Below, piece after piece: positions 54,528 to 62,645 of a stretch of 64,000 nt of DNA; the first letter of the stretch is position 1, and each line of letters starts with the position of its first letter. Source of the stretch: Phocaeicola plebeius (lineage in GTDB: Bacteria; Bacteroidota; Bacteroidia; Bacteroidales; Bacteroidaceae); the NCBI RefSeq assembly GCF_003437535.1, contig NZ_QSQT01000020.1, positions 13,712 to 77,711 of the forward strand, given 5' to 3'. The notes under the pieces were generated by a model. That model worked only from the letters and a program-made list of their open reading frames with translations, did no database searches and was not told the origin of the DNA. A program made the translations under genes and the position numbers.

Positions 54528-54569
54528 AAGCCAGCAACACAGTTTTCAAGAAAACGTGATTGCTGGCTT
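54528..54569 (+). terminator. Terminator-like long hairpin after int
   Basis: AAGCCAGCAA pairs with TTGCTGGCTT, and an inner GTTTTC/GAAAAC stem caps it. It is followed by TCAATC, a weak U-tract. Confidence 0.6.
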
Positions 54570-54665
54570 TCAATCAATCAAACAATATAGAAAACAAGAC
54601 AGCTATATTTCAATACTTCAATATTTCAAGAAAGCAAGAAAACAAGATTTCATGTTTTCAAGATT

Positions 54666-54947
54666 TCATTTCTGATAGAACCTTTCCAACAAATCCATGA
54701 TGTCACTTTCCCGGTAGATGATTTTTCCCGGAAGCTGCACGTAGCCCAGCAGCCCCGTGTCCCTGTAATCCTGCAACGTCCGTTTGCTGATGCAAAGCCG
54801 CCTGCACACCTCATCGCTCGTCAGGTAGTGTTCACCGTTCAATACCGGGCGATAGTTCATTACCACATACTCCACGTTTTCCAGCACCCTGTCAAGGGAA
54901 GAAAACAGTACCAGCGTGGTTTCGGAATCTTTCGTTATCAAATCCAT
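54666..54947 (-). CDS. Excisionase-like helix-turn-helix protein (first of pair)
   Basis: The 93-aa protein has a C-terminal MerR-like HTH_17 domain: HYLTSDEVCRRLCISKRTLQ, DYRDTGLLGYVQLPGKIIYR, ESDIMDLLERFYQK. The N-terminal part is a short helix. Such proteins act as recombination directionality factors or regulators in Bacteroides elements. It starts 4 bp after the next HTH gene on the same strand. Confidence 0.85.
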   Translation of the reverse strand: MDLITKDSETTLVLFSSLDRVLENVEYVVMNYRPVLNGEHYLTSDEVCRRLCISKRTLQDYRDTGLLGYVQLPGKIIYRESDIMDLLERFYQK

Positions 54948-54951
54948 ACGC

Positions 54952-55239
54952 CTACTTTTTAGAATTGTCCCTTACTTGGTTGAGCAAAAATGTTTCCACG
55001 TCCGAAGCCTTGTAGTAAATCTTATTGTTAATCTGCGAGTAAGGCAGTTTCCCCGTGTCACGGTAGGTCTGCATCGTCCGGGCTGAAACGTTCAGCAGAC
55101 GGCAGGTTTCGCAGTTATCCAGCCATTTGTCACGCTTCCTGCGTAAAGGCACGCAGAGCGCATCCACACGACCCACAAAATTTTCAAACCTCTGTTTCCA
55201 TAGTTCAAAGGTTTTCTTTTCAATCGTCACTATTTCCAT
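54952..55239 (-). CDS. Excisionase-like helix-turn-helix protein (second of pair)
   Basis: The start is at 55239 (MEIVTIEKKTFELWKQRFEN), 95 aa; a longer frame to 55473 lacks any recognisable sequence. The HTH is seen in KWLDNCETCRLLNVSARTMQ, TYRDTGKLPYSQINNKIYYK and ASDVETFLLNQV. It resembles the Xis proteins needed, with others, for excision of CTnDOT and NBU elements. A -7-like CAAATATA (minus TATATTTG) is at 55287-55294. Confidence 0.85.
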   Translation of the reverse strand: MEIVTIEKKTFELWKQRFENFVGRVDALCVPLRRKRDKWLDNCETCRLLNVSARTMQTYRDTGKLPYSQINNKIYYKASDVETFLLNQVRDNSKK

Positions 55240-55420
55240 AACCGATATATTTATTCTTGTCAATACTCCGTTTTTCTTCACTGGTGCAAATATATAAGGC
55301 TGAATAATAGGTTGTTTTCCTCTGTCCATAAATGACCTTGCGTGTCCGAAAATGTCCACCACCAACCCAAAAACAACATGAAAGAAACGAAACGATAACA
55401 AAAACCCCGTCTTTTCCTCA

Positions 55421-55437
55421 CTTACTAAATAAGTAAG
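55421..55437. promoter_or_regulatory. Palindrome CTTACTaaataAGTAAG in the divergent spacer
   Basis: CTTACT (55421-55426) and AGTAAG (55432-55437) form an inverted repeat in the 337-bp spacer between the divergent HTH genes. The half-site is close to the heptamers at 57199-57385. The rest of the spacer (55240-55576) shows a candidate minus promoter and no gene. Confidence 0.5.
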
Positions 55438-55576
55438 GTAATGAACACAAAACCGTTTTCTATTTGCCGACATTAATTTGGTGCAGAGCGAAGCAAAGCG
55501 ATTCCAAATGGCTGACGCTTTGTTTTTTACCGATTTTTCTTATTTTATTTGTGGTGCTAATTCAAAATAAGCACTC

Positions 55577-55885
55577 ATGAATAATCCTTTCGAAGAAATT
55601 TTCAAACGGCTGGAGAACATCGAAAAGATGATTGCCCCGGTCACGGGCGTACAGCCCGGAGAACGGCAGGACGGAAAAGAGCCTGTGTTAATCAAAATAT
55701 CCGTTGCCAGCGGCATAACCGGGTATTCGGTCAATTACCTGTATCATTTAGCCAGTAAGGGGATGATACCGTGTGTCAAGCGTGGGCGTACCCTGCGTTT
55801 TGACATGGAGGAACTCAAAAAGTGGATGCAGCAGCAGTATGTCCCGGCTTCTAACAGACTTCCCGATGAAAAAGAAAAGAAGTGA
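55577..55885 (+). CDS. Helix-turn-helix (excisionase family) protein upstream of the VirE-like gene
   Basis: The 102-aa protein begins MNNPFEEIFKRLENIEKMIA, a predicted coiled-coil helix. An HTH_17 domain follows (SVASGITGYSVNYLYHLASK, GMIPCVKRGRTLRFDMEELK). Its last 20 bases overlap the start of the VirE-like gene, so the two are translationally coupled. In related elements this gene precedes the replication or primase module; it may control it. Confidence 0.82.
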   Translation: MNNPFEEIFKRLENIEKMIAPVTGVQPGERQDGKEPVLIKISVASGITGYSVNYLYHLASKGMIPCVKRGRTLRFDMEELKKWMQQQYVPASNRLPDEKEKK

Positions 55886-57098
55886 TGATGCACGGCATAT
55901 CGAGGGCTGGCAGTCAAAGAACGAGCGCATCGAAAGCCTGTTGAACGTCCTGTACGATTTCCGGTTCAATACCGTAAAGAGCCGGACGGAATACCGGGCT
56001 GCAAGTTCTTCGGACTTGTACCAGCCCGTTACGAAATTCGTCCTGAACTCGTTCAGGCGCAGGCTGGACGCAACCGCTGGTATTGTCACCTCTGCCGAGA
56101 ACATCCGTACCATACTGGAAAGCGATTTCGCAAGAAAGGTACATCCCATACGGGAATACTTCAACGCCCTGCCCTTACTGAATCCTGCCGAACACGGGCA
56201 TATCGGCAGGCTTCTGAACACAGTACAGGTAGCCAACCCCGGTAAATGGGAGGAATATTGCACGAAATGGCTTATCGGTGTGGTAGCCAACGCGATGAAC
56301 GACACGGGATGTCAGAACCATACCTGTTTGGTACTGACCGGGGACAGACAGGGACAATTCAAATCGTGGTGGCTGGACAACCTTTGCCCGACACCGCTTA
56401 AAAACTACCTGTTTACCGGGAAGATAGACCCGCAGGGCAAAGACATCCTGACACTGATAGCCGAATACCTATTCATCAACATTGACGACCAGCTAAAGGA
56501 ACTCAACAAGCAGAACGAGAACGCATTGAAGAACCTTATCACCACCCCGGCGGTAAAGTATCGCAAACCGTATGATGTTTACATAGAGGAATACCCCCAC
56601 CTCGCCAGCTTCATGGCTTCGGTGAACGGCAACGAGTTCCTGACCGACCCGACAGGCAGCAGGCGTTTTTTGCCGTTTGAGGTGCTGCGCATAGACAAGC
56701 CCACAGCAGAAAGCATCCGCATGGATAACGTCTATTCCGAAATCATGTACCTGTACCGTCAGGGCGTGCGCTACTGGTTCAATGATGCGGAGATTGGGGA
56801 ACTGCACCTGACAAATGCGGAATTTGAGGTGCAGACAGTCGAGTTTGAGATGCTGACGCAATATTTTGAGAAGCCGACAGAGGAAGAAGAAGCCCTGTTC
56901 TTTATGACAACGGCACAGATACTGGCACGTTTACGGGATATATGCCCCATGCAACTATCCGAAAAACGGCTGGGGGAAGCGTTACGCAAAGCCGGGTTCA
57001 AACGGGTACAGAAACGTATCGACAAACAGACCTATTCGGTATATGGGTACAGGATAAAGCCTGTTCCAACATCCTGTACAAACAGCAATTACGGTTAG
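55866..57098 (+). CDS. VirE/VapE-family P-loop protein of the mobile element
   Basis: I start at 55866 (MKKKRSDDARHIEGWQSKNE), 410 aa. The family core is clear: YNALPLLNPAEHGHIGRLLN, VANAMNDTGCQNHTCLVLTG, LCPTPLKNYLFTGKIDPQGK, YIEEYPHLASFMASVNGNEF and LTDPTGSRRFLPFEVLRIDK. A C-terminal winged-helix-like end is FFMTTAQILARLRDI. The Walker A region reads TGDRQGQFKSWW, with Phe where Gly usually precedes the Lys. Such proteins are superfamily-3-like helicases or primase partners in phages and islands. The downstream primase gene supports a replication role. Confidence 0.82.
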   Translation: MKKKRSDDARHIEGWQSKNERIESLLNVLYDFRFNTVKSRTEYRAASSSDLYQPVTKFVLNSFRRRLDATAGIVTSAENIRTILESDFARKVHPIREYFNALPLLNPAEHGHIGRLLNTVQVANPGKWEEYCTKWLIGVVANAMNDTGCQNHTCLVLTGDRQGQFKSWWLDNLCPTPLKNYLFTGKIDPQGKDILTLIAEYLFINIDDQLKELNKQNENALKNLITTPAVKYRKPYDVYIEEYPHLASFMASVNGNEFLTDPTGSRRFLPFEVLRIDKPTAESIRMDNVYSEIMYLYRQGVRYWFNDAEIGELHLTNAEFEVQTVEFEMLTQYFEKPTEEEEALFFMTTAQILARLRDICPMQLSEKRLGEALRKAGFKRVQKRIDKQTYSVYGYRIKPVPTSCTNSNYG

Positions 57099-57131
57099 CA
57101 CGGTCATTTTACGATTGGTTATTACTGCAAC

Positions 57132-57385
57132 GCAGTAACTGCCATAGTAAGATATATTCCTATTTTATATACTGTATATCAAATATTTAACAATAGCGCA
57201 GTAAGCAGTAAGATAAAACCGCAAACTTTTGGAAAAAGAAAAACCGCAGGAAATATCAGGGTTATATTTCTATCTTCTTTTGAAGAAATAACTTACTTAT
57301 CTTACTGTATAAGAGGTAATCCGCTGAAAGAAAAAGAATTATGTGCAGAAACATAGTAACTTTTCTTCTTACTGACCTCTTACTG
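57132..57385. repeat. Heptamer CAGTAAG/CTTACTG iterons, candidate replication origin
   Basis: CAGTAAG occurs in tandem at 57199-57205 and 57206-57212. Its complement CTTACTG occurs at 57301-57307, 57368-57374 and 57379-57385. Near matches are CAGTAAC (57133-57139) and CTTACTT (57292-57298). An AT-rich stretch (57152-57190) lies beside them. The 325-bp spacer between the VirE-like and primase genes contains no other feature. Layout resembles an iteron origin for the circular form; this is inference. Confidence 0.55.
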
Positions 57386-57423
57386 TGCTACTGCAATTTA
57401 TCAACATCAAAAAAATAAAGATT

Positions 57424-58404
57424 ATGACCTACAAGGAAGCCAACAATATCAGTATCAAGGATTACCTGAACTCTTTGGGAATCCAGCCCGTCACGGAAAA
57501 GGGAAGTTACGGGATGTACCGCAGCCCCTTACGGGAGGACAACACACCGAGTTTCAAGGTGGATTATAACGCCAATCTATGGTGTGACTACGGAACTGGC
57601 GAGGGCGGGACGCTCATCGACCTTGTGATGAAGCAGAACGGGTGCAACGCCTACGGTGCTATCTGCCGACTGGAACAGGGCAGCACCACCTCTTTTTCCT
57701 TTCACGGGAAAGACCTACCAGAAAGGGACACGAAAAGGCAGGCAACCAGCCCGATAGAGATACGCAGAATACAGCCGTTACAGAATCCGGCACTCATGCG
57801 CTACTTGCAGGAAAGGGGGATTTCCCCCGGAACGGCAGCCCCATACGTGCAGGAAATGTATTACCGCATCGGTGGAAAGCCTTATTTTGCGCTGGCGTTC
57901 AGGAATGATTCAGAAGGTTACGAGCTTCGCAATCCCCGTTTCAAGGGCAGCACATCGAAAGACATCACCCATATAAGGCAAAAGGGAGAGCCGAGAGATA
58001 CCTGTTTCGTGTTCGAGGGCTTTATGGATTTCCTCTCATTCCTCACTATCCGGCAACAGAAAAGCCCGGGTATGCCCTGTACCGACTGGCAGGACTACGT
58101 TATCCTGAACTCCACCGCCAACGTAGATAAAGCCTTATATCCGCTGGCTGATTACGGGCATATACACTGTATGCTTGACAATGACGAGGCAGGCAGGAAA
58201 GCGGTTGAAGCCATAAGGCAGGAATACAAATGGCGTGTACGTGACGCATCACACCTGTACAGCGGTCACAATGACCTGAACGACTATTTGCGTAGTCTTA
58301 AAGTGAAACAATCCCAAGACTTGACAGTTACCGACAAGCCCCAGCCGGAGCAGGATAACAGACAAAATCCGGGTGAAAAAAGAAAGAGAGGGCTAAGGAT
58401 GTGA
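57424..58404 (+). CDS. Toprim-domain DNA primase-like protein (CHC2-like N-domain without zinc ligands)
   Basis: I start at 57424 (MTYKEANNISIKDYLNSLGI), 326 aa. The N-domain follows the CHC2 primase pattern (YRSPLREDNTPSFKVDYNAN, LWCDYGTGEGGTLIDLVMKQ) but the zinc-binding Cys/His are missing. The Toprim domain has the Glu in CFVFEGFMDFLSFLT and the acidic pair in IHCMLDNDEAGRKAVEAI. It is common in Bacteroides mobilizable elements, probably priming replication of the transferred or circular DNA. It follows the iteron region. Confidence 0.88.
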   Translation: MTYKEANNISIKDYLNSLGIQPVTEKGSYGMYRSPLREDNTPSFKVDYNANLWCDYGTGEGGTLIDLVMKQNGCNAYGAICRLEQGSTTSFSFHGKDLPERDTKRQATSPIEIRRIQPLQNPALMRYLQERGISPGTAAPYVQEMYYRIGGKPYFALAFRNDSEGYELRNPRFKGSTSKDITHIRQKGEPRDTCFVFEGFMDFLSFLTIRQQKSPGMPCTDWQDYVILNSTANVDKALYPLADYGHIHCMLDNDEAGRKAVEAIRQEYKWRVRDASHLYSGHNDLNDYLRSLKVKQSQDLTVTDKPQPEQDNRQNPGEKRKRGLRM

Positions 58405-58453
58405 CCTGCAAGACTGGCGGCATGAACAGACGGCAGGCTGTGTGATTAGGGAG

Positions 58454-58490
58454 AGCAAGGTTATGTTTCGGTAGACCGAAACACCTTGCT
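58454..58490. other. Candidate oriT
   Basis: Nested inverted repeats: outer AGCAAGGT (58454-58461) with ACCTTGCT (58483-58490); inner GTTTCGGT (58465-58472) with ACCGAAAC (58475-58482). They lie in the 156-bp spacer just before mobC, the usual place of an oriT. The nic site itself is not identifiable. Confidence 0.6.
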
Positions 58491-58560
58491 TTGCTTGACA
58501 GCAAAGAAAATTTCTCCCGTTGGTCGCAATTTTTAAGATACCACCTAAAAGTAAAAACGT

Positions 58561-58944
58561 ATGACAGGGATAAGGAACAAACCGGGAGGTCGCCCGGCAA
58601 AAAGCCGGATAGACAAGCAGAACCGGGTAGTCAGCACGAAGTTGACCGAGTTACAGTTCTACGCAATCAGGAAGCGAGCCACCGAAGCCGGGCTGCGTGT
58701 CAGCGAGTACGTCCGGCAGGCGGTCGTTTCGGCAGAGGTAACGCCCCGGCTGAACAGGCAGGATGCGGACACTATCCGCAAGCTGGCGGGCGAAGCCAAC
58801 AACATCAACCAGCTGGCGCACCGGGCGAATGCCGGAGGGTTTGCACTGGTAGCGGTGGAACTGGTGAAACTCAAGAACAGGATTGTTGAAATCATAAACC
58901 AACTGTCGGATGATTGGAAAAATAAGAAAGGGAAGCAGATTTAA
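58561..58944 (+). CDS. mobC: MobC-family mobilization accessory protein
   Basis: The 127-aa protein has an N-terminal ribbon-helix-helix-like region (KNRVVSTK-type strand; sequence KQNRVVSTKLTELQFYAIRK) and the MobC domain TEAGLRVSEYVRQAVVSAEV, LAGEANNINQLAHRANAGGF. Such proteins bind oriT and help the relaxase melt the strand. It overlaps mobB by 35 bases and lies just downstream of the oriT candidate. Confidence 0.88.
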   Translation: MTGIRNKPGGRPAKSRIDKQNRVVSTKLTELQFYAIRKRATEAGLRVSEYVRQAVVSAEVTPRLNRQDADTIRKLAGEANNINQLAHRANAGGFALVAVELVKLKNRIVEIINQLSDDWKNKKGKQI

Positions 58945-59833
58945 AGGCTGCGTGAACTATGTACTCGGCAAGGAACAGGCAGCCTTGCTTCATGCGGAGG
59001 GAATATTAGCCGAAAGCAACCGGGACATCATACGCAGTTTCATACTGCAAGCCGGGATGAACCCCGACCTGAAAAAGCCGGTCGGACATATTGCGCTAAG
59101 CTATTCCCCGGTGGACGCACCCAAGCTGACAGACGGGAAAATGGTACAGCTTGCGCAGGAGTACATGCGTGAAATGAAAATCACCGATACGCAGTACATC
59201 ATCGTGCGCCACCAAGACCGGGAACATCCGCACGTACATATCGTGTTCAACCGTATAGACAACAACGGCAAGACCATTTCGGACAGGAACGACATGTACC
59301 GCAACGAGCAGGTATGCAAGAAGCTGAAAGCCAAACACGGGCTTTATTTCGCTAAAGGCAAGGAGCATGTAAAACAGCACCGTTTGAGAGAGCCGGACAA
59401 ATCCAAATACGAGATTTACAATGCCGTAAAGGATGAAATCGGGAAATCAAGGAACTGGCGGCAGTTACAAACCCGGCTGGCAGAAAAGGGTATCGGGATT
59501 CATTTCAAGCACAGGGGACAGACTGGCGAAGTGCAGGGCATATCTTTTTCCATAGGTGAATACACGTTCAAGGGTTCGGAGATAGACCGCAGTTTCAGTT
59601 TCTCCAAACTGGATAAATGTTTCGGGGATGCGGGGCTGAACACTGCCGGAAACAACCGACAGACGGTTTCCGCACCTGTTCAGGAGCTATCGCAGACACT
59701 GGGCAAAGCCGACAGTCCGTTACTGACAGGCTTGGGCGGTCTGTTCTCCGCCCCGTCCTCTCCGGCTGATGAAACACCCGACAATCCCGGTGAAAGAAAA
59801 AAGAAGAAAAAGAAACGACACTTAAAATTATAG
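58910..59833 (+). CDS. mobB: Relaxase/mobilization nuclease (MobP-type)
   Basis: The 307-aa protein has the relaxase fold: MIGKIRKGSRFKGCVNYVLG, PVGHIALSYSPVDAPKLTDG, the metal-binding His motif in VRHQDREHPHVHIVFNRIDN and KLKAKHGLYFAKGKEHVKQH. A basic C-terminus ends KKKKKKRHLK. It would nick at oriT and pilot the strand into a helper's mating channel. It overlaps mobC by 35 bases and is followed 4 bp later by the coiled-coil membrane gene. Confidence 0.92.
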   Translation: MIGKIRKGSRFKGCVNYVLGKEQAALLHAEGILAESNRDIIRSFILQAGMNPDLKKPVGHIALSYSPVDAPKLTDGKMVQLAQEYMREMKITDTQYIIVRHQDREHPHVHIVFNRIDNNGKTISDRNDMYRNEQVCKKLKAKHGLYFAKGKEHVKQHRLREPDKSKYEIYNAVKDEIGKSRNWRQLQTRLAEKGIGIHFKHRGQTGEVQGISFSIGEYTFKGSEIDRSFSFSKLDKCFGDAGLNTAGNNRQTVSAPVQELSQTLGKADSPLLTGLGGLFSAPSSPADETPDNPGERKKKKKKRHLKL

Positions 59834-59837
59834 GAAC

Positions 59838-60563
59838 ATGGAAAATAACTTAATTTTGGAGGGACTTCTCTCTATGGTTACGGAACTGAAAGAACGGCAG
59901 GAGAAGCAGGTAACGCCAGCCAGCCGGGAGGAAACGATTAACCGACTGGACGTTATCGAACAGCGCATTTCGGAAATGCAGGGCAAATCCGGCATTCCTG
60001 AAAACATGGTGCAGGAGATTCTAAACCAAATCGGCAGTATCAGAAAAGGTCAGTCCGAGAACCAAAAACAAGACCTTGAAGATATAAAGGGGCTTATCGT
60101 GACCTCGCACCGATATTTCAAGGAGCGGTTAAAGGTGTTGTTCCCGGCTGATGATACACCAGCCGGAGAAATAACGCCCGTTTCATGGTACGGCAAACTG
60201 ATATATCGGGTAACTCCCTACCTGAAACCCAAGTTTTTTCTTCTTTCAGCAGGTTTTATTATCTGTATCATTTCGCTAATCTTGAATATTCGTTTTACGG
60301 AACGGATGCAACGGTTACAGGACAACGATATAAAATACCGCTATATCCTGATGAAAGGAAAGGCAGACGGCAGCAGCCTTGATTTGCTGGAAACGAAGTT
60401 CAGCCGGGAACGGGACAACGCTTTCATCCGAAGCCTGACCGATTCGGTGAAAGGCTTTGAATACCGCAGCAGGAAACAGGCGGAAGCGTTGGAACGGGCA
60501 AGGCTGTTGAACGAGCAAGCCGAGCAGCTAAAGGAGGAAGCCGACAAATTAGGCAAGCCATAA
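59838..60563 (+). CDS. Coiled-coil membrane protein of the mobilization operon
   Basis: The 241-aa protein has an N-terminal coiled coil (about 1-100), one membrane helix at about 132-150 (FFLLSAGFIICIISLILNI), and a long charged C-terminal helix (SRKQAEALERARLLNEQAEQ). I do not recognise a catalytic domain. As the third gene after mobC and mobB, with 4 bp spacing, it is probably a mobilization accessory, perhaps linking the relaxosome to the membrane or helper coupling protein. This role is inferred from position. Confidence 0.75.
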   Translation: MENNLILEGLLSMVTELKERQEKQVTPASREETINRLDVIEQRISEMQGKSGIPENMVQEILNQIGSIRKGQSENQKQDLEDIKGLIVTSHRYFKERLKVLFPADDTPAGEITPVSWYGKLIYRVTPYLKPKFFLLSAGFIICIISLILNIRFTERMQRLQDNDIKYRYILMKGKADGSSLDLLETKFSRERDNAFIRSLTDSVKGFEYRSRKQAEALERARLLNEQAEQLKEEADKLGKP

Positions 60564-60572
60564 AACAAAAGC

Positions 60573-60600
60573 AAAGCCGGAGCAGAACCGCCCCGGCTTT
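60573..60600. terminator. Terminator-like hairpin between converging genes
   Basis: AAAGCCGG (60573-60580) pairs perfectly with CCGGCTTT (60593-60600). A-rich and T-rich flanks are short. Confidence 0.6.
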
Positions 60601-60605
60601 CTAAT

Positions 60606-60938
60606 TCACTTCTTTTTCTTCGTGCAGTGTTCTTTCTCGAACTGGCGCAACGTGGTAACGCTGAACCGCTCCTTGATGAACTCCCGGACATCGGAAGCCT
60701 TATAGTACACTTTTCCGCTGATTGTGAAATACGGCAGCGCACCGATAGCCCGGTAGCGTTGCAGGGTCTTGATACTCACCTTGAAGAGCAGGCACAAGTC
60801 CTGATTATCCAGCAGGTTGTCATCTTCGGGCAGCACCCTGTCGGCATTGCGCAGTACCCGTACATCCTTGCAGAGTTCTTCCAATTTGGCGTACAGCTTC
60901 TGCATCCATACGCTGAAATCGTCATTGTCTATATACAT
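60606..60938 (-). CDS. Excisionase-family helix-turn-helix protein
   Basis: I start at 60938 (MYIDNDDFSVWMQKLYAKLE), 110 aa; an in-frame ATG nine codons earlier is possible. The HTH domain is LLDNQDLCLLFKVSIKTLQR, YRAIGALPYFTISGKVYYKA, SDVREFIKERF. It is the fourth gene of this type in the element. It may regulate the mob operon or the adjacent rteC-like gene. Confidence 0.83.
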   Translation of the reverse strand: MYIDNDDFSVWMQKLYAKLEELCKDVRVLRNADRVLPEDDNLLDNQDLCLLFKVSIKTLQRYRAIGALPYFTISGKVYYKASDVREFIKERFSVTTLRQFEKEHCTKKKK

Positions 60939-61068
60939 GATTGCTTCATTTTTCTGATTATACATTATGGTCTGTCAATCGATTGATGAAGCAAAGTTCA
61001 GAAAACGGACGCAAAGAAATTACGGGGGAGCTAATGGAATCCCCTATAAATAAATCGTAAGCCGTTGG

Positions 61069-61681
61069 TTATCTGTACCCTTTCTTGTCATGTTCCTTGC
61101 GAATAAGCTCTGCCAGTCCATTAAGAAACTCTGTCAGCTTGCCCGGCTTTCGTTTTATCACGTCCTCATGCTTTTGGTAACAATCACCTATCTTGATATT
61201 GAAAAGCCATTCAAAGGCTTTCGTCAAGTCCACTAAATAAACAGGCTTGCCATTTTGATACACAATCTTTTGGGAAAGGAACAGCCCGCTAACTATTTCC
61301 ATGATATTGATAAGAGTGGTTCTGTCAGCGAGATATAGAGGGGAAAGGGCTTGTTTGTTGGTGCGTTGCTGCAACTGTTCCGGGTACTTGATACGCCATT
61401 CGATTAGGCGTATTTCGGTATTCAGTAACCCTATCGCTTCATCAATTAGATGCAAATAGGATATTTTTTTCCTGCTCAAACCATACACGGTATGATTTAA
61501 GACGATACAAACCAAAAGAGAAATAGCGGAGTAAAATGCTATAATCTTGTTCTGTGATACTGAAATCGGCTACATGGGTCGCCAATTCTTCGATAGCTTC
61601 TGCAAATTCAGATGCAGACACTTTACGTTGTGAGCATTCCGACAATAAGCGGAAAAATCTTTGGTCGAATATTTTTTTCAT
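61069..61681 (-). pseudogene. RteC-like regulator split by a frameshift
   Basis: Two overlapping frames make one protein. The first (61681-61442) starts MKKIFDQRFFRLLSECSQRK, runs to GLYRLKSYRVWFEQEK, then stops after NILFASN. The second frame continues ISYLHLIDEAIGLLNTEIRL to VDLTKAFEWLFNIKIGDCYQ and ends KKGYR. They meet at a run of seven A residues (minus strand; plus 61464-61470). Removing one A joins them into about 203 aa. The C-terminal pattern (AFEWLFNIKIGDCYQKHEDV, then FLNGLAELI) resembles RteC, which activates excision of Bacteroides elements. Could instead be corrected by slippage on the A-run. Confidence 0.6.
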
Positions 61682-61712
61682 TTAGTCGATTAAAAATACT
61701 ATTTGACAGCAA

Positions 61713-62645
61713 TCAAATAGAAATGTTATTGATAATATTTTTAACTTCATATTTTAAAGAATCTGGTCTTATTATAGTTGCACTATCTGCAAAAGACAGA
61801 TACCAATGTGCAAACTTACTGATTGAAAATGTTAGAAAATGAAGCTCAAACATATCCCCTATCTCTTTCTCAGATGTTAATCCGTAATAATATTTATCAT
61901 CATTCATTATGGAGGTTTTATTCTTTTCTATTCTTATAACGATTTCATGTAATTTTTCTTTATCATAAAACTCGCGTATGAATTTTTCCAAAGGAGGATG
62001 TTCCCGTGATTGTAATTCATTAAGAATGTGCATTTTTTGAATTCTATCTATCCGAAATGTAAGATAGATTTCTTTGGGAAGATAAAAGCCTATTAGATAC
62101 CAGTTAGTTCTCGAAAAGAAAATTCCAACAGCTTCAATCTTTCGTTCTGAAACACTTAACGCATTACTTCCCAAATAAGATATTTCAATAATTCTTTTTT
62201 GGTATATACTTTGTAAAATAAGTAAAAGAATATCAGGTTTATAGGTAGATGATTTATAAGTATCCAATACAGACATGCACTTTTCCATTGTTTCTAACAT
62301 ATTTTTGTCTGCAAAACGCATGACAGACCTAATCTTTTCTATTCCAGACTTATAATGTTCGTTGCTATTTGAATCAGTTAGTTCATGTACTAATTTCTCT
62401 GCAATCAAAAAGGACAAAGCCTCTTTTTGAGTAAACATTAGAGGAGATAATTTGAATCCTTCTGCAAGTGAATAACCAATACCGGGATTTCCTATGATAG
62501 GAATGCCTGCCTCTTCCAATGTTCTTATATCTCGATATACAGTGCGAATGCTTATATTAAAACGTTCTGAAATTTGCTGTGCTTTCACTAACGAGTACGA
62601 TTGTAACTGAATCAATATAGCAGAAATACGGTCTATTCTATTCAT
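61713..62645 (-). CDS. WYL-domain transcriptional regulator (YafY/DeoR-like)
   Basis: The 310-aa protein has an N-terminal winged HTH (RISAILIQLQSYSLVKAQQI, SERFNISIRTVYRDIRTLEE, GIPIIGNPGIGYSLAEGFKL). A middle helical linker and a WYL domain follow (about 150-215: RIIEISYLGS, TNWYLIGFYLPKEIYLTFRI). A WCX-like C-terminus is present. WYL domains sense nucleic acids or nucleotides and often control defence genes. Its start overlaps the stop of the peptidase-E-like gene by four bases (ATGA). Codons are AT-rich, unlike the mob genes next to it, which suggests separate acquisition. Confidence 0.9.
   Translation of the reverse strand: MNRIDRISAILIQLQSYSLVKAQQISERFNISIRTVYRDIRTLEEAGIPIIGNPGIGYSLAEGFKLSPLMFTQKEALSFLIAEKLVHELTDSNSNEHYKSGIEKIRSVMRFADKNMLETMEKCMSVLDTYKSSTYKPDILLLILQSIYQKRIIEISYLGSNALSVSERKIEAVGIFFSRTNWYLIGFYLPKEIYLTFRIDRIQKMHILNELQSREHPPLEKFIREFYDKEKLHEIVIRIEKNKTSIMNDDKYYYGLTSEKEIGDMFELHFLTFSISKFAHWYLSFADSATIIRPDSLKYEVKNIINNISI

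Noticed and set aside
56942..57190. Plus-strand open frame overlapping the end of the VirE-like gene
   Set aside because: It is in another frame over a well-supported coding end and has no recognisable features.
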